Assembly: GCA_011799875.1 (NCBI GenBank)
Contig: CM022303.1
Location: 187,526,088 to 187,590,087, forward strand
DNA from: Thinopyrum elongatum
Lineage: Eukaryota > Streptophyta > Magnoliopsida > Poales > Poaceae
Direction of reading: 5' to 3'
DNA length: 64,000 nt
Shown here piece by piece: positions 47,180-59,600 of this stretch. How positions within the stretch are numbered: the stretch's first letter is position 1; every line of letters begins with the position of its first letter. A program made the translations under genes and the position numbers. Under the pieces are notes generated by a model, which worked only from the letters and a program-made list of their open reading frames with translations, was not told the DNA's origin and made no database searches.

Positions 47180-49555
47180 CTAGGGAGCAGCAGAGGGGTC
47201 CGACTGGTTGGCGGAGTCGGTAGTGCCGATTGGTGGAGCGGACGGCTGGTCAGTCTCTGCTTGGTCGCCTCCAGCAGCAGTCGGTGCACTCGAGCGTGGC
47301 TCGTTGTTTGAGGCACGATCAAGCTGAGACTGGTCGTCCGCCCCGACCTCCGGCATATCTTCTTCACTCTCCCCGTCCTCCTCGCCTTCCCCCTCGTCGC
47401 TGGAGTTGATCATCTCGGCCGAGTCTTCGTCGTCCTCCGGGTTCAGCCCAAACCACTCCGGTGGCGCCTCGGCACCGTCCTCAGCCAGCTCGGGAACAAA
47501 GATGTTGGTGTTGGTGTACTCGGCGATCGCCGCTGCCCGTCTGACAAGATCGCGCTCCACCGCCACCAGCTCCTCTTGGGCCTCCTGCCGAAACATGGTC
47601 AACTGGGCTAGATTTAGCCCAGGGTACCACGCCTTGACGAATTCCAAGGCCCGGCACGCGCCAGCCCGGGCTGAGGAACCCTTCCAAGCCTCAAGTTGGC
47701 CGGCCGCCACCTCCAGCCAGTTGGCAGTCCGACTGGGAGTGCGCGGAGCCCGCATGTCCGGCCAAAGGGCGGAGATCGCTTGGGCCCCGACACGCTGAAG
47801 ACGGCGCAGCATCCGATGAGCCGGCCGGAGGCGGGCCTGGATGCTGAGGAGCTGTTCGCTAAGAGTCCGGGGGGCATTGGCAGCGATCTGCACGCCTTCC
47901 GCTCTCCGTTCTGTACGATAAGCCTCAATAGCCTGGTTGGCGGCGTCAAAGTGGCCAGGAAAGAAGTCTGCTCAGGAAGAAAGCAAAGAAATCAGAAGTC
48001 AGAAGCTAGACGCCGGCTCGATCGGCAACCGGCAGCTCAAAGAAAGAAAAAGAAGAAAGCTTACCATCAACTATGTCTTCAATCCTGCCGAAACCGGTTT
48101 TCAGCAGCGCCTCCCTGTCAGTCCAGGCGGAGCGTTCGGTCTCGAACTCGGCGAGGAGACTGGACTCTTTTACCTCCGCCTCCTTCTGGGCCTTCTGGAG
48201 AAGCTCCGCCTGCTCCGTCAGTTGCTTGGCCAGTCGGTCACGCTCTTGGGCCAGCTCGTTGCACTCTGCCTCCTTGGCGCGCAACGTGGTGTTGGCCTCA
48301 CCCAGCTGCTGCTGCAAAGTAGCGTTGGCCTCTGCAAGAGCAGAGGAAGGAAAAAATATCAACCATCAACAAAAAAGAGGTACGGCTGCCAAGGAGATCT
48401 GGCCCGACTGCTCAGCAGTCGGCCCGAATCTCGGGGGCTACAGCCCGCGGGTGGGCTGGCGCGCCCCCGCAGAGAAAGAAAACGAAGACTTACTCCGGCT
48501 TTCCGACAAGTCGGCGGTCCGTCGGTCCAGCTCTCGGACGTTGGAGTTGAAGGTGATCGCGCGAAGGTTATGATAGTCCTATAATGAAGATAGCAGATAA
48601 AGTTAGCACTCGGAGCTTGCCAGTTAAAGTTCCGAGCCGCCTGCTCAGCAGCCGGCCCGAAACTCGGGGGCTACACCCAGTGGGTGCGCTGGCGCGCCCC
48701 CACAGAGAAAATACAAGAATCAAAGACGAAGAAATAAAGGACGTACCCGAATGGCCGCTCGCGAATCCAAGAACGCACTGTTGCACTGTTGAAGAGCGGT
48801 GGCCTCAGCTCGGAGTTTGGCCTGGACGTCTAGGATCGCCTGGTTTAAGGCGCTGGTCCCGCCTCCACGCACCCACTCGGCGGGCGCGGGGCTGGTGGCT
48901 TCGGCATCCAGGACGGATGAGCTCGCAGCGCTGGCTTCTAGCGGTCGCGGCGCCGAGGCCGCCTTCGTGCCTCGGCGGCGTGATGGTGTGCGGGCCTCAG
49001 GAATTTGGCCCGTCACTACCTCGTTTCCGGCTGGCGGCACCGGCGGGGCAGCCGGCTATTTGTCCCGTGCTCCTCCAGACGGCGGTGACGGAGGCACGAC
49101 TACCTCCGGCATGACGACATCGCCGCCTTCTCTCCCCATGACCGGCTATTCGACGCCGGCTCCCCCAGTCGGCACCATAAACTCTGGTGGTGGCGGCGCA
49201 AAGTTCAAGGGAGTGACGAGTAGCGGCGCCTGACAGCGCGCGGCTCCTTCACCCAGCCTCTTCTCCGCGGCATCGGCTTCAGCCTCCACCAGCCTCTTCA
49301 ACGCGGCGGCTTCCGCCCTGTCCGCCTCCGCCTTCTCCATGCAGGCGGTTTCCTGCTCCTCGCGCGCCTCCCACGCGTTTCGTTCCTGCGCCTCCCAGAG
49401 GTCGGCTGCTGGGTCGATTCACCGGGTGGTGGTAAAGGTCTCCACCGACCCGATGACGGAGGAGGCGGCCGACTTCTCAAGGGAGAGCGGAGCCCTAAGT
49501 CAAGGAAAATAAAGCAAAGAAGCTCAGACGGAACCAACAAGAAAAGAAAGCACAA
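47180..49555 (-). pseudogene. Element C antisense gene, multi-exon coiled-coil protein
   Basis: Minus-strand gene with clear splice signals. Exon 48331-48065 (acceptor AG at 48333-48332, donor GT at 48064-48063) encodes a heptad-rich coiled coil. The last exon, 47967 to stop 47180 (acceptor AG at 47969-47968), begins DFFPGHFDAANQAIEAY and ends in a long Asp/Glu/Ser-rich acidic tail. Upstream coding blocks, probably separate exons, lie at about 48493-48575, 48745-49040 and 49146-49555 (Ala/Glu/Arg-rich coiled coil). Their joins are uncertain, so I do not claim an intact gene. It sits in the same slot as the antisense genes of A and B. I know similar predicted proteins from Triticeae genomes, but no function is established. 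Confidence 0.7.
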
Positions 49556-49852
49556 GGAAAAGACACTTACGCTGACATCCCATCACGCGCGTGACTGGCG
49601 GGCTTGCCCGGCTAGCTGGCGCAGCGTGGCGTGCTTGCTGCGGGCGGCGCGCCTAGAGGCACGACCGGCCCGCTATCTGGTTCCCGCCTCAGCGTTTCAA
49701 AGTTATCAGACGAAGCCTCCTGGTCACGATCGACTCCCAGCAGGCGGCACACCAGGAGGCGGACGAAGCATTCAGCGAGAGCATTCGGAGAAGGAAGCTG
49801 CTGAGGCCTCTCGACTTATCGGCCGCGACGCCTCACCAGCTTCGGGGACTAC

Positions 49853-49883
49853 TGTCGGAGTAATGGGCCACGGGTAGCTTAAC
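49853..49883 (+). repeat. Element C 3' LTR, first 31 bases
   Basis: TGTCGGAGTAATGGGCC to TTAAC, preceded by the primer-like TTCGGGGACTAC. TTAAC is the TSD of the large-LTR element. The LTR resumes at 60637. Confidence 0.95.
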
Positions 49884-52800
49884 TGTGGCACCCCGATAGA
49901 GGGCCGACGCACGCCAGCCCCAGGATAAGACCTGGCGCACGTCAACGACATGATACAGCAATTCCAGGCACAAAATGGCTTTATTAAATAGAAGGGAGCA
50001 TTACAATACTGTTGCTTAGAACAATATTACATAGCTCCAAGGCTAACTAAATGGCAGCGGAGGTCTTGGTTAAGCGGCACGTCGTCTCTGGCTGGGCTCC
50101 ACAACTCACAGGACTGGCTGGGTTTCGATCTAGCATGACGAATCTTCTCCTGCAACTGGCCACGTGCATGGCCAAGTGAGTACTTTGAATGTACTCGCAA
50201 GACAACCAAATACATAGCATCCAAACAAGTAGATGACAAAGCAAGCCCTATGATATACATGAGTTAATCCTAAACATGGCATGATATTTAACAGTAAAGC
50301 ATGAGTCATGCATGGCATAATATTCCTAGCTAATAAGATTAATTATCATGTTATAACAGACTTATCTGACAAGATGAATGTTGAAGTAAATGCAGCAAAG
50401 AAGTAAATGTTTCATACTCCAAATCTTCTTATGATCCAATCTGTGTCTGATCCAAATCCAAACCATGTGATCACCTGACCACTCAACTCATAGCCATTTC
50501 ATGGCTGTCATGTCATATCTCTGACCTCACCCGAGGTCTATGCGTCTCTACTGCAAGATTGCCCGGCTAATACTTTCATCATTATTGTCATTATTGTGGT
50601 TGACCATCCTATAGAGGTCTGGACGGGCTGTCCAATACCGTGGACCCGGCTATTCGAATAGATTTTACACTCTGCAGAGGTTGTACACTTTACCCACACC
50701 ACGGAACTCATGGCCTCGTGCTCCCATTCGGGTGGACCAACGACGTTCCGACGAAACCCGCCTGACCCGTGACTCTTCCATCGTACGACCGGCAATCATA
50801 CTCCCTCTTGAAGTCAAGCCCTGGGTGGCCCCGTGTCCTCAAGACACCTGCCAGCGTCCTGGCCAAACTAAACTGTCCCAAACGGGGACGGGTACCCAAA
50901 CAACTCAACTGGGCTCACAGGGTTATCGCCGCCTACCAGGCCAGGGTAGCGCGCGCGCATAACCCTCCCTCTTTGGTGGTACCGGTGGAAGAGCACGCGA
51001 TCAGACCAAGTCAAGGCCGTCCCATACCGGCAAATGTGGTTGCACTAATAAGCCCGGACAGGTGACTCTTGATCAACCAACTAAGTTTAGCTTAGTTATC
51101 AAGATTAATTCAACAAGTTACTTAGTTGGTCCCATTAGTCATGTTAATAATTTACTTTAACATCTCTGTCCCAGCCACTTAGCAACCACACATCCAGATC
51201 ATGGCAATATTAACCAACATGGCATGAGATCATGGTACTAGCATAATACTAATGATGACAGGATCATGGCATAATATGGCATGCAAACAGATCATGGCAT
51301 TAGATGAAAGTAATGCTAACCACTAATACAGATAACATGGCAGGTGCATGCGAATGCAGACTAGCAGGTGATACATATGTACTACAATGAACACACAGGT
51401 GCAGGCGAAGTCATCACGCAAGTCCGGAGCTCATGGAAGAGGTTGGCTTGCCTGGGTAGAGGAATACGCCGGGTGGAAGTGCGATAAAACTCCGGAAAGA
51501 TTTGCCGGAAACGTTTCCTTCTCAGAGGGGCTGATCGTAGGGTAAGGGCAAAATGGTCATTTTCACAGTGTGTAAACATTATGAAAATGACGCCATCGGA
51601 ACGGGCTCGACAAGACGAAGACGTGGGCGTTGGTTTTACCTCAATCGGAGTTACGGTTAAAAAGTTGTGGCCGTTCACTTTTTAGGCAGAGAATTGCCTT
51701 AAACAGTGAACGTTCACAAATTAGCTGCTTCGGCTGGCGGCTGGGATAAACTGAAAGCGCATTTCTGAGTTTACGCTTTCAATACACCGAAAGCGTATTC
51801 TTCAAAATGCACCTCCACTTAAACCTGACAGGTGGGCCTCGGCGGGCCCCACCTTATCTCTCTCTCTCTCTTATCTCTCTCTCCTCTCTTATTTATACTG
51901 GTCAACGCCTCCTTCACTCCCGACCGAAACAGAGGGGCACCGCGGCAGCTCGGGCACCACTCGCCGCCGTCGACTGGCCGCATGGGGAGGGCCGCCGCTG
52001 GGCCCGTCCGACCCGGAGCTCCACACCGCACCCAAGGGCAGCGGTGGGGCTACGCGAGCCAGCCGGCAGCGCCGCGACCACTGCCCGGAGGGCGGCAGAG
52101 ATGGGCGCCAGGGGGAGCAGCTCCGGCGGTGCTTTCCGCTGCTAAAGTGGGGGCGGCGGCCGCTCAGCGAGCCGTAGGGGTGGCCGGGGCGAGGTTCGGA
52201 GGGGAGTGGAGGGAGCCTAGGCGCCGGCTTGGTCGAGGGGAGCGGCGGCCGAACCTTCTGCCAAGGCGGGGCAGAGGAGCTCCGAGCTCGGGGAGGGGCT
52301 GGGGCTCGAGGGGAGGGGCGCTGAGGCTGCTGGTGACCGGGGAGGAGCTCGGGCACGGTACTTATAGTCGAGGAGGAGGGCTAGGCGACGAGGGACGAGG
52401 TCTCTAGATTCATGGAGAACGACGATGTCCAGAGGGCACTCGAGGGCAGCAGGAGCTTCTACGAGCTTCGGGACGGGGTGGAGAGAACTCAAGACGGTGC
52501 GCGAGGGCAGTGGGCAACTCGACGACACTCCCGGACGCGCTGGAAGGGGCTGGAGACAAGCTCCCGACGAAACCAATGCACAGTGCACCGGTTTGGCAGC
52601 ATTCAGGCGTGGTCACCACGCGGCCAGGGTCTTGCCACGATGCACCTCATGCCAAAACATGTCCAACGTGTTCTCCACACTTCTGTGAGTTGACCTGACC
52701 CTACAAGCATGAACAGGGAGCTCTGGTGTGACCACTGCCTGGGTCAAACACTTCTAGCAGCAATGTGTTTGATATGTGCAGTGGCGACCACAGTGCTCCT

Positions 52801-53912
52801 CTTGGTATGATCTTGCGCCAGGATTAATCATCTGCCAGGGTGACTAACTTGGCAAGATTTCAGATCAATTGGAAAACCAGAACTAGCACTTCCTTTGCAA
52901 CTTGGCACACTGACCAGAAATGCAAATGGGGAAGTAGGGGTCAAATGGATAGATGGATTTGGATGATATTTGGTGGACAGCAAGGATATGATCAAGATAG
53001 ATAGCTGGAAAAGTTTCAGCTCAAATTGATCATCTATGAGGGTACTTCCTTCACAGAGATGCAATCTGGACAGAAACTTAGATGATTTCCTGAGGAAGAT
53101 TGGCTAGATGGAATGAGCTGATTTTTGGTATACAGGGGTAATTTATCATAATGAATCACCCTGCAAAATTTCAGCCCAAGGAGATCAAGGAATCAAGCAC
53201 TTCCTTTGCAAACTGAAAATCTGGACAGAATTTGCAAAGTGGTGTTGTGCTCAAAATTTAATGGGTGAAACTTGAGATCTTGATGGAAATGGTGAATATA
53301 TGGATAGGACAAGCTCCATAATTTATTTGGGATTTTTCCTAACTACCAAAATGGTAGTTCCTTTGGAAAGGCCCCAAATTAAAATATTGGCTTAAAATAG
53401 GAAAGTACAATTTCCACTATTTAATTATGGCCAATATTTTTATGAGAGCTCAATATAATCACAAAGGATATCTCCACAAGTTTTCATGAACTTTGGAGAT
53501 GGATAGATATTTTCTTGGATTTAATTCCTCGGAAAGGCAGAAAAAGGAATTAATTCTAGATGAGAAATATTGCATATGACTTGGCAATATTTTAGCACAT
53601 CTAGGGCTTATGAGTGAAGGATGATCTCCGGGAATTTTGGGAGGACCAACTGAGCAAGAAAAATGATAGCTCCTTTGTAAACACAAAGGCAGGATTTCTA
53701 GTTCCGATATTTTGGAACTAGGGTTTAAATGAGGTTCGGGGTTTACAGACGGAAACTTGACTGGCACAAGAACATGAAAAATTCATGGAGAGATTGAGGA
53801 TTGTCTGGATTCACCTGGTCACTCACCAGATTCCAGAGGAAAAATTCGGGAGAGAAAAGCTAGGAAGGAATAACAGCACAAAAATCGATAACCCGATTTT
53901 TGGGGTGTTACA
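49884..53912 (-). repeat. Large-LTR element, 3' LTR
   Basis: 4029 bases. It includes a GC-rich block at 51960-52400 and, on -, a possible TATA box CTATAAG at 52361-52367. The remainder is AT-rich with no supported gene; the Pro/Arg-rich ORFs in the GC block are judged spurious. Confidence 0.94.
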
Positions 53913-53929
53913 AACCTTCCCCCCTTAAG
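53913..53929 (-). promoter_or_regulatory. Polypurine tract of the large-LTR element
   Basis: The minus strand reads CTTAAGGGGGGAAGGTT directly before the 3' LTR, the expected plus-strand primer. Confidence 0.85.
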
Positions 53930-55439
53930 AGAATCTCGTCCTCGAGATTCCTAGGGTTAGCTCAGAACAAAAATCACGCCTCCTGAAAAAAAAATCTCTG
54001 GGTTGAATTTTAACCCTGTTGTTGAAAACAACCGAGTTAAACGTACCGAAAATTGGTACACCCCAAATCGAGGTACGGATATCGCGGGATTTACTCCATG
54101 GTTAGGGGCCGCTGGGTTGCCCTGACATTTTTAGAAAAAGAAGAATTTCCTTCTTCCAAAAATGCTCGGGACACCACAGTGAACTGTGGCCTCTCTCGCG
54201 GGCAGGTGGGCCTAGGGCCCACTGGCAGCTTCTTCTTCCTCTGGCCCACGGCTCTTACCTCACTTCTTTTCCTCTTCTCCTTTTCCTTCTGGTTGCAGGA
54301 GCGTGAGGCGAGGCTTTAATGGCAGACATGGGTTCGGAGCTGATCTTCATCCTCCTGGTGGGTCTGCTGGCGGCATTGGTTGGCTCCTCACTGCTGCTGT
54401 GTGCGATGATCCTCGATGATCGTCGAGATGCTGCTAACCGAGCGGTAGCTGGTGATCATCCACGCCGTCTTAGGCCGGCGGAATGAGCGAGGGCTGCGGC
54501 GGGGCGAAGGGGGTGGCTGGTCAGCATCACACAGGACGGTGCCAGAAGCGTCGCTGAGTCTAGGGTTAGTGCAGTGTGGTTAGCGGAGCTGTACCAGTGT
54601 GGAAGCCACACTGCGGGTTGCTCCTCGCTGATCGACATCCACAATGAGTGAGGGTTGAGGTAGAATCAGGGTTTAGATCTTGGACTAGAGGGGATGTAAT
54701 GGTTTGTGCTGCAATAAAATTTCTCAGAATTTCTCCGAGATTGCAGCTGGGTTCGGGGAAAAGATTTTGGGACCGGGGAAAAAATATTGGATAGAGCTGG
54801 TTTTCCAGAACACTGAGTTCAGGAAAACTGACAAATGGAGTATGCATAGATGGGTATGGATAGGTGGCTTTGCATTCTACCCGAGTACTGCGGCGACTGT
54901 ACTCAGGAGAAAGAACTTGGCGTGCAGACATTGCTCACATGATGCACAAGCAATCTATTCAGACTAATATGCAAGCAAATGTAGAATGCATACAGTAGAC
55001 AGATGAAAGAAACATGTCGAGCATATTACACTAAGGTGTTTTAATGCTAGTGGGTGTATGCACTCCTGGTATACATGCACCTACACCAGCTCGCATTTTA
55101 TTAGGGACTCTGGGCGAGTCCAATGTTATTGGGTGTAAGTGCTCTACTGACTAAAATCTTGTTAAAATCCATTGCCTGCTCTGTTAAACATTTCTGCTTA
55201 ACAGAGAGACAGATGAACTAAACACACAGAGCAAACAAGCATACATAATATTACACCAACACACAGGCACAAGCAATACAAGCATTACAACAAAGCACAA
55301 CCTTACTAGACAGCTAACAGCAACAACTCACTCCGAACTACAGGATCCTAATCCTAGACGAGGACGAAGAAACAGTCTTCGCAACAAACACACTTGCGGC
55401 CTCAACTGGCTATACTCACTGCCAGAACCACAAATGGGC
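53930..55439. other. Non-coding interior of the large-LTR element
   Basis: No convincing gene on either strand. Contains CTCGAGGACGAGATTCTC (-), a sequence often seen before the polypurine tract of cereal Gypsy elements, and a short partial repeat of GTGGGTGTATGCACTC/TGGGTGTAAGTGCTC near 55050-55145. Confidence 0.6.
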
Positions 55440-56237
55440 CTACTCTTGCTGGGGCTCTCCTGGGGGACGCAGGCTGAGCCAACTTCTATCTTCATCGTCG
55501 GACACCTCTATGGGTTGGGGCACAACTGCTTGAGTTGCGGTTGGAACTTGACGAAACACATCTCGACGATGAAGACGCCGGATAACTCCTCGAATGAAAT
55601 TTGGGTGGATGATGCCGGGTAGACATGGGTTCACGGGTTGAGAGGGTAGTACTATCTGCGAAGGTGGCACTGGATTTGGCAGCAGGGAACGAGTGGTCGG
55701 GGATGCAGCTTGACGGGCCGCACGGTATGCTCCCGTAACAACCCGGGTGGTGTCACGGTCAATGGATTGGAACTCTCGAATAATGCCGGCAATTAGTAGT
55801 CCCTGGGCAGCAATGAACTGAACCAGGCGAGCTATTGCTGGGTCAGCATCTTCAACTGTGCTGGAGAACTCGCAACCTAAGTCAGATGACGAGGGAAGGT
55901 AGCGGAACTCCTGTATCTCCGCTACTTGCGGAAACTGAAAGCGAAGACGGGTGATGGCTTCCGCGGCAGCTGTCTGGACAGCCAACGCGGGGGTGGGCAT
56001 GGGTTTGCCCTGAAACTTCATGGGCTTCCCATCCGCTGCCGGACCTGGGTCGATAAACACCTTCGCATGGAATCGGCAAAGGTGGGGAACGGGTTCCGAT
56101 TGGAACACCAGATACACCGGAGGAGTACTATGGCCAAGGCCTTGGGTAAGCATACTTGAAAGGATGGGCGGGAAGCCGGAATAACCATCAGCCACAACTC
56201 GGCTATGGAAAGTGGGTGTTTTGGAGGAACTGGCCAT
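55440..56237 (-). CDS. Intact 265-codon ORF of the large-LTR element, unknown function
   Basis: The only substantial ORF of this element. It starts MASSSKTPTFHSR about 350 bases after the PBS, where gag would begin. It has no stop or frameshift, unlike every gag-pol ORF in the window. Residues about 40-105 may form a small alpha/beta domain (VYLVFQSEPVP, FHAKVFIDPG, then the Ala-rich helix LAVQTAAAEAITRLRF). This is reminiscent of a double-stranded-RNA-binding fold but is not a confident match. A middle helical part (AIARLVQFIAAQGLLIAGII) and a basic stretch (RGVIRRLHRRD) follow. The C-terminus has PIEVSDDED, which resembles a SUMO-interacting motif. No Cys/His knuckle or gag homology domain is visible. 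It may be an RNA-packaging protein acting with a partner's pol. Confidence 0.65.
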   Translation of the reverse strand: MASSSKTPTFHSRVVADGYSGFPPILSSMLTQGLGHSTPPVYLVFQSEPVPHLCRFHAKVFIDPGPAADGKPMKFQGKPMPTPALAVQTAAAEAITRLRFQFPQVAEIQEFRYLPSSSDLGCEFSSTVEDADPAIARLVQFIAAQGLLIAGIIREFQSIDRDTTRVVTGAYRAARQAASPTTRSLLPNPVPPSQIVLPSQPVNPCLPGIIHPNFIRGVIRRLHRRDVFRQVPTATQAVVPQPIEVSDDEDRSWLSLRPPGEPQQE

Positions 56238-56590
56238 GGCTGCGGGTTTGCGAATGCTGGTCTGGGTTTCCTTGCGAGAATCTGGCTTGCTGAATGGGGA
56301 GGGCTGCGAGGGTTAAATAGGCAGTCGGGCTGGAACACACCAGTACGGCCTGGATCCTTCTCGTGCCGGGTAGAAGATACGCCAGCACGGCCGACAGCTG
56401 GGTAGGGTCGCGGTCTATTCCGGGGTGGCTGGGTGGGTGGACAGCTGGGCAGGGACACGTCCATTCCGACTGCGCCGGCTGTTGATCAACAGGGGCCATG
56501 TCGGATGCCAGGGATGGGTCAAATCTATTGGGCTCACTACCGGTTGAAAATATAGGGGTGGTTTGGTGCTAGGGTAACCTATAGCCAGCC

Positions 56591-56604
56591 TGGCTCTGAT
56601 ACCA
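56591..56604 (-). promoter_or_regulatory. PBS of the large-LTR element, initiator-Met tRNA type
   Basis: TGGTATCAGAGCCA on -, five bases inside the 5' LTR. This is the common plant retrotransposon primer site for initiator methionine tRNA. The 350 bases from here to the ORF start (56238-56590) show no other feature. Confidence 0.9.
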
Positions 56605-56609
56605 AGTCT

Positions 56610-59600
56610 TGTGGCACCCCGATAGAGGGCCGACGCACGCCAGCCCCAGGATAAGACCTGGCGCACGTCAACGACATGATACAGCAATTCCAGGCACAAA
56701 ATGGCTTTATTAAATAGAAGGGAGCATTACAATACTGTTGCTTACAACAATATTACATAGCTCCAAGGCTAACTAAATGGCAGCGGAGGTCTTGGTTAAG
56801 CGGCACGTCGTCTCTGGCTGGGCTCCACAACTCACAGGACTGGCTAGGTTTCGATCTAGCACGACGAATCTTCTCCTGCAACTGGCCACGTGCAAGGCCA
56901 GGTGAGTACTTTGAATGTACTCGCAAGACAACCAAATACATAGCATCCAAACAAGTAGATGACAAAGCAAGCCCTATGATATGCATGAGTTAATCCTAAA
57001 CATGGCATGATATTTAACAGTAAAGCATGAGTCATGCATGGCATAATATTCCTAGCTAATAAGATTAATTATCATGTTATAACAGACTTATCTGACAAGA
57101 TGAATGTTGAAGTAAATGCAGCAAAGAAGTAAATGTTTCATACTCCAAATCTTCTTATGATCCAATCTGTGTCTGATCCAAATCCAAACCATGTGATCAC
57201 ATGACCACTCAACTCATAGCCATTTCATGGTTGTCATGTCATATCTCTGACCTCACCCGAGGTCTATGCGTCTCTACTGCAAGATTGCCCGGCTAATACT
57301 TTCATCATTATTGTCATTATTGTGGTTGACCATCCTATAGAGGTCTGGACGGGCTGTCCAATACCGTGGACCCGGCTATTCGAATAGATTTTACACTCTG
57401 CAGAGGTTGTACACTTTACCCACACCACGGAACTCATGGCCTCGTGCTCCCATTCGGGTGGACCAACGACGTTCCGACGAAACCCGCCTGACCCGTGACT
57501 CTTCCATCGTACGACCGGCAATCATACTCCCTCTTGAAGTCAAGCCCTGGGTGGCCCCGTGTCCTCAAGACACCTGCCAGCGTCCTGGCCAAACTAAACT
57601 GTCCCAAACGGGGACAGGTACCCAAACAACTCAACTGGGCTCACAGGGTTATCGCCGCCTACCGGGCCAGGGTAGCGTGCGCGCATAACCCTCCCTCTTT
57701 GGTGGTACCGGTGGAAGAGCACGCGATCAGACCAAGTCAAGGCCGTCCCATACCGGCAAATGTGGTTGCACTAATAAGCCCGGACAGGTGACTCTTGATC
57801 AACCAACTAAGTTTAGCTTAGTTATCAAGATTATTTCAACAAGTTACTTAGTTGGTCCCATTAGTCATGTTAATAATTTACTTTAACATCTCTGTCCCAG
57901 CCACTTAGCAACCACACATCCAGATCATGGCAATATTAACCAACATGGCATGAGATCATGGTACTAGCATAATACTGATGATGACAGCATCATGGCATAA
58001 TATGGCATGCAAACAGAACATGGCATTAGATGAAAGTAATGCTAACCACTAATACAGATAACATGGCAGGTGCATGCGAATGCAGACTAGCAGGTGATAC
58101 ATATGTACTACAATGAACACACAGGTGCAGGCAAAGTCATCACGCAAGTCCGGAGCTCATGGAAGAGGTTGGCTTGCCTGGGTAGAGGAATACACCGGGT
58201 GGAAGTGCGATAAAACTCCGGAAAGATTTGCCGGAAACGTTTCCTTCTCGGAGGGGCTGATCGTAGGGCAAGGGCAAAATGGTCATTTTCACAGTGTGTA
58301 AACATTATGAAAATGACGTCATCGGAACGGGCTCGACAAGACGAAGACGTGGGCGTTGGTTTTACCTCAATCGGAGTTACGGTTAAAAAGTTGTGGCTGT
58401 TCACTTTTTAGGCAGAGAATTGCTTTAAACAGTGAACGTTCACAAATTAGCTGCTTCGGCTGGCGGCTGGGATAAACTGAAAGCGCATTTCTGAGTTTAC
58501 GCTTTCAATACACTGAAAGCGTATTCTTCAAAATGCACCTCCACTTAAACCTGACAGGTGGGCCTCGGCGGGCCCCACCTTATCTCTCTCTCTCTTATCT
58601 CTCTCTCCTCTCTTATTTATACTAGTCAACGCCTCCTTCACTCCCGACCGAAACAGAGGGGCACCGCGGCAGCTCGGGCACCACTCGCCGCCGTCGACTG
58701 GCCGCATGGGGAGGGCCGCCGTTGGGCCCGTCCGACCCGGAGCTCCACACCGCACCCAAGGGCAGCGGTGGGGCTACGCGAGCCAGCCGGCAGCGCCGCG
58801 ACCACTGCCCGGAGGGCGGCAGAGATGGGCGCCAGGGGGAGCAGCTCCGGCGGTGCTTTCCGCTGCTAAAGTGGGGGCGGCGGCCGCTCAGCGAGCCGTA
58901 GGGGTGGTCGGGGCAAGGTTCGGAGGGGAGTGGAGGGAGCCTAGGCGCCGGCTTGGTCGAGGGGAGCGGCGGCCGAACCTTCTGCCATGGCGGGGCAGAG
59001 GAGCTCCGAGCTCGGGGAGGGGCTGGGGCTCGAGGGGAGGGGCGCTGAGGCTGCTGGTGACCTGGGAGGAGCTCGGGCACGGTACTTATAGTCGAGGAGG
59101 AGGGCTAGGCGACGAGGGACGAGGTCTCCAGATTCATGGAGAACGACGATGTCCAGAGGGCACTCGAGGGCGGCAGGAGCTTCTACGAGCTTCGGGACGG
59201 GGTGGAGAGAACTCAAGACGGTGCGCGAGGGCAGTGGGCAACTCGACGACACTCCCGGATGCGCTGGAAGGGGCTGGAGACAAGCTCCCGACGAAACCAA
59301 TGCACAGTGCACCGGTTTGGCAGCATTCAGGCGTGGTCACCACGCGGCCAGGGTCTTGCCACGATGCACCTCATGCCAAAACATGTCCAGCGTGTTCTCC
59401 ACACTTCTGTGAGTTGAACTGACCCTATGAGCATGAACAGGGAGCTCTGGTGTGACCACTGCCTAGGTCAAACACTTCTGGCCGCAATGCGTTTGATATG
59501 TGCAGTGGCGACCACAGTGCTCCTCTTGGTATGATCTTGCGCCAGGATTAATCATCTGCCAGGGTGACTAACTTGGCAAGATTTCAGATCAATTGGAAAA

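Noticed and set aside
51819..52693. Several ORFs in the GC-rich block of the large-LTR element (also 58528-59422)
   Set aside because: Open in many frames at once, low complexity, inside an LTR; only the interior ORF at 55440-56237 looks like a protein.
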